Source: an uncultured Clostridia bacterium | Lineage (GTDB): Bacteria > Bacillota > Clostridia > TANB77 > CAG-508 | DNA: 16,856 bases | Reading direction: 5' to 3' | Assembly (NCBI GenBank): GCA_934155165.1 | Contig: CAKPGS010000028.1 | Location: 1 to 16,856 of the forward strand | Shown here: one piece after another, positions 14,691-16,856 of the stretch | Layout: each line of letters starts with the position of its first letter | Position numbering within the stretch: position 1 is the first letter of the stretch | The notes under the pieces: model-generated | Database searches by the model: none | What the model saw: the letters and a program-made list of their open reading frames with translations, nothing else | What the model was told of the DNA's origin: nothing | Translations under genes and position numbers: made by a program

Positions 14691-16342
14691 GGTAAATCTC
14701 CTTCTATTGTAGTTTTTACAATATCCCCATTTTTCACACCTTGATCTGAAATTACATTTAATAGTAGACCTTCATTTTTTATTTTTCCTTTAAAATATCC
14801 TAATTGTTCATATTTTTCAGATTGAGCCTCAATTTTTACATGTTTGCTTGTTGTATTTTCAATTGATGTTATCTGTACATCTTTTGGTGTTGCATACATA
14901 ATTTCATTTAATAAATTAGGTATAGCATCTTTTAATGAATATTTTTCAGCTAATGCTTCATTTACCTTGTTTAAATTATCTATTAATTCTTGATATGATG
15001 AAGCCTTTGAATTTACTTTATCATTGTCACTTGAAATTTTTGCAATTTGAGCATTTGTATCTGATATTAAGTCATCTGCTTCTTTTTCTTTCTTTTGCAT
15101 ATTATTTGTTAAAATACCAGAAAGAATAACAAAAATTATTATTGTTCCAAGTAAGGTTCCTGCAACTCTTAACATGGATTTCTCTACAGTATCTAATGCC
15201 CCTGATAAATCAAAATCAAAATTCCAATTTATCTTTTTTACTTTTGGAGAATTCTTTTCTTTTTTACCTGATTTATCTTTTAGTTTTTTGGCTCCTCCAA
15301 CTTGCATATTCATTATTTCATTTATTTTTTGTGATAATGGAATTTTTCTGTAATTCATTCCAGAAATTCCAACTCCTAAATAATTTAGTGCTAAGGATAT
15401 TGCAGAATTTACTTCTATAAAATCTTTTATATTTACATTTTTTAGTCCTGTACTTATAAAATATGGTTTTAAAATTTCACATTTTACACTATTTAAATAT
15501 TCACTAAAATATAAGTCAATATTAGATATAACAGATGCTGTACCTGTTATATATACTTTTTCTATTTCTTGTGGACTGTTTTCAACAATTCTTTTAACTT
15601 GACTAACAATATTGTATAGTGTTGGCATTATATCATCTAAATAATCGTTAGTATCTATTTGTAAATCCTGACTTCCTGCTGTATATATTGTGGTATTTTT
15701 ACAGATATCATAAGCTTTTTGATATGAGTTTTCTTTTACATTTATACTATCTAAAATTTGACTTGCTCCATCTTCAAGAACATTTATATCGTATACGTTA
15801 TTATTAATTATAGAAGTTATTGTTGTTTTTTCTTCTATATTTACTATTAAAACATTTTCTTTTGATTTTGCATCTATTAAATTTGGTATACTCATTGAAA
15901 CAGGTATAACCGCTCCAACTTTATTACCTTCTAACATTTGAATTTTGTTGTTTATTTCACTTTTATTAGCTGAAACATGTATAACTCTAAGTTTTTCTCT
16001 GTCTTCTAAATTTGAAACAATTACATATCTTGACTCTAGTGCATTTATATTGTATTGTTTTTCTTCACATATACTTTCAAATTCAGTATCTATTGCTTTG
16101 GGTATATCATTTTTATTTAATAAGCTAAATATTTTGAAATAATTATACATTTCATTTGATAAATTTATACTTATTGGAGTTTTATAACTAAAAGTTTCAG
16201 CAACAATTTGAGAAATAGCTTCACTTATTTTGTCATAAAATTTAATACCATAAGAATCTACTTTTATAAACTCATGGTCTTTAGATACTTTTGCATATTT
16301 AATTAAGTTTTTTTCAATATATAGACCTAAACAGCTTGGCAT
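14687..16342 (-). CDS. pilM: PilM-PilN fusion protein of the T4P alignment complex
   Basis: A 551-residue protein that joins two usual genes. Residues 1 to about 325 are PilM-like, an actin/FtsA-fold cytoplasmic protein: CLGLYIEKNLIKYAKVS at the start (phosphate loop 1 region), VLIVNIEEKTTITSIINN at 164-181, KVYITGTASVISNIDLYF (262-279) and FIEVNSAISLALNYLGVG (308-325). A Lys-rich linker (about 330-370) leads to the PilN part: a membrane segment at 391-411, a coiled coil (about 413-465) and a ferredoxin-like domain with LLNEIMYATPKDVQITSIEN (477-496) and an end rich in beta strands. In diderms PilM binds the cytoplasmic tail of PilN, so the fusion makes that contact permanent. The reading frame is continuous over the junction. 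The ATG at 16342 follows AAAGGAGAG. It is the first gene of the pilus locus. Confidence 0.88.
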   Translation of the reverse strand: MPSCLGLYIEKNLIKYAKVSKDHEFIKVDSYGIKFYDKISEAISQIVAETFSYKTPISINLSNEMYNYFKIFSLLNKNDIPKAIDTEFESICEEKQYNINALESRYVIVSNLEDREKLRVIHVSANKSEINNKIQMLEGNKVGAVIPVSMSIPNLIDAKSKENVLIVNIEEKTTITSIINNNVYDINVLEDGASQILDSINVKENSYQKAYDICKNTTIYTAGSQDLQIDTNDYLDDIMPTLYNIVSQVKRIVENSPQEIEKVYITGTASVISNIDLYFSEYLNSVKCEILKPYFISTGLKNVNIKDFIEVNSAISLALNYLGVGISGMNYRKIPLSQKINEIMNMQVGGAKKLKDKSGKKEKNSPKVKKINWNFDFDLSGALDTVEKSMLRVAGTLLGTIIIFVILSGILTNNMQKKEKEADDLISDTNAQIAKISSDNDKVNSKASSYQELIDNLNKVNEALAEKYSLKDAIPNLLNEIMYATPKDVQITSIENTTSKHVKIEAQSEKYEQLGYFKGKIKNEGLLLNVISDQGVKNGDIVKTTIEGDLP

Positions 16343-16437
16343 TTTTCTCTCCTTTTCTTCATATGTTTATTATTTATTATTTTATAATTTATAATACTTG
16401 TAATTTTTACATAATTATTCTTTTTAATACAGTATAT

Positions 16438-16466
16438 ATTATTTATTTATTTTATCAAAAAGTCAA
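16438..16466 (-). promoter_or_regulatory. Putative promoter of pilM-pilN-pilO
   Basis: TTGACT (16461-16466) and AATAAT (16438-16443) on the minus strand are 17 bp apart, giving a leader of about 90 bases. TATACT at 16431-16436 is another possible -10 with too long a spacer. The DNA is so AT-rich that the -10 is uncertain. Confidence 0.45.
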
Positions 16467-16480
16467 TTAATTTGGTTAAA

Positions 16481-16519
16481 TGTAACAAAAATGTTAAAAT
16501 GTTGTAATATTTTTGTAAT
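16481..16519. promoter_or_regulatory. Array of four TGTAAY-like boxes at 11-bp spacing
   Basis: On the plus strand TGTAAC (16481), TGTTAA (16492), TGTAAT (16503) and TGTAAT (16514) begin exactly 11 bp apart, one helical turn. Read toward pilM they are ATTACA, ATTACA, TTAACA and GTTACA, close to the TTAACA repeats bound by PhoP of the OmpR family in Bacillus. The array lies 14 bases upstream of the putative -35 and just after the rsmB stop codon. Confidence 0.5.
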
Positions 16520-16520
16520 A

Positions 16521-16856
16521 TTATTTTTTTATTAATTTTGAGATAAAAAAACCATCCATATTTTCACTAGGATATAATTTTATTATTCCTTTTTTAGTAA
16601 TTTTGTTTTCCACATTTTCAATATTTATATTGTTAATTTCTTCTAGTTCAAAATTTTCACTTTTTAAAATCTTTTCAACTATTTTCTCATTTTCTGATTG
16701 AATTATACTACAAGTTGAATATACTAAAATTCCGCCTTTTTTTAAATATTTTGAACATGTATTTAAAATTTTTTCTTGAATTTTTGATATTTCTTCTACA
16801 TCTTCAAATTTTCTTTGCCATTTTATATCTGGTTTTCTTTTGATTACACCTAATCC
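16521..16856 (-). CDS. rsmB: RsmB, 16S rRNA (cytosine-5)-methyltransferase, C-terminal end
   Basis: The frame enters from the right edge and stops at 16521, leaving 111 residues. RsmB methylates C967 of 16S rRNA (E. coli numbering) using S-adenosylmethionine. Visible family marks are GLGVIKRKPDIKW at the start, KYLKKGGILVYSTCSI (36-51), a conserved motif with the Cys of the STC triad involved in product release, QSENEKIVEKIL (53-64) and the final MDGFFISKLIKK (100-111). The upstream catalytic PC motif is outside the window. No clear terminator follows; the stop codon is one base from the TGTAAY array of the pilus promoter region. Confidence 0.92.
   Translation of the reverse strand, partial: GLGVIKRKPDIKWQRKFEDVEEISKIQEKILNTCSKYLKKGGILVYSTCSIIQSENEKIVEKILKSENFELEEINNINIENVENKITKKGIIKLYPSENMDGFFISKLIKK

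Noticed and set aside
12777..16407. The 15-mer AATACTTGTAATTTT in inverted orientation at 12777-12791 and 16393-16407, on both sides of the pilM-to-pilin block
   Set aside because: It is suggestive of element ends, but it is almost all A/T, lies inside ordinary intergenic DNA, and no target duplication or further homology accompanies it. Chance is likely in DNA of this composition.

Overview
The window is a very AT-rich stretch of bacterial chromosome in which every convincing gene lies on the minus strand. Low GC, strong AGGAGG-type ribosome binding sites, an AddB-type rather than RecBCD-type recombination nuclease, a PASTA-tailed class B penicillin-binding protein of the SpoVD/FtsI kind and a Gram-positive style type IV pilus (T4P) locus without secretin all suggest a clostridial Firmicute, probably one close to uncultured gut lineages. 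UGA is used as a stop, so the code is the standard bacterial one. No tRNA, rRNA or CRISPR array was seen, and no stretch longer than 300 bases lacks a gene.

Reading in the direction of transcription (from high to low coordinates): the 3' end of rsmB (16S rRNA m5C methyltransferase) enters from the right edge. Then comes a T4P locus of about 11.5 kb. Block one holds a fused PilM-PilN, a PilO-like protein translationally coupled to it, then, behind its own promoter, a small PilP-like membrane protein and the probable major pilin, closed by a terminator. A nuclease gene of the Rpn/PD-(D/E)XK family with a terminator on each side interrupts the locus. Block two holds a prepilin peptidase, a large minor pilin with a C-terminal surface-type domain, a small minor pilin, and the motor and platform genes pilB, pilT and pilC, which are packed with ribosome binding sites overlapping the preceding stop codons. 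After the pilus come a ROK-family sugar kinase, the SpoVD/FtsI-like transpeptidase, and the first 563 codons of addB, which leaves at the left edge.

Working model: PilB powers pilin addition and PilT retraction at the PilC platform. The PilM-PilN fusion and PilO form the cytoplasmic/inner-membrane alignment complex. The prepilin peptidase processes the major pilin and two minor pilins, and the larger minor pilin could carry a tip domain. The locus departs from the textbook system in several ways: PilM and PilN are fused, none of the three pilins has Glu at mature position 5, the second catalytic Asp motif of the prepilin peptidase is not recognisable, and PilO and the PilP-like protein carry long Asn/Thr/Ser tails, one ending in LPDTG.

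The non-coding DNA holds the least explained signals. Two promoters of the pilus locus share an almost identical upstream element with TGTAAT boxes 11 bp apart. A four-box array of the same kind and spacing lies upstream of pilM-pilN. A quasi-palindrome of about 170 bp flanked by a 7-bp direct repeat lies between the two minor pilin genes. There is also an exact Spo0A-box-like octamer upstream of the PilP-like gene, a GC-rich palindrome before the ROK gene and a hairpin that can mask the ribosome binding site of the penicillin-binding protein. Identifications rest on motifs read by eye; no database search was run.
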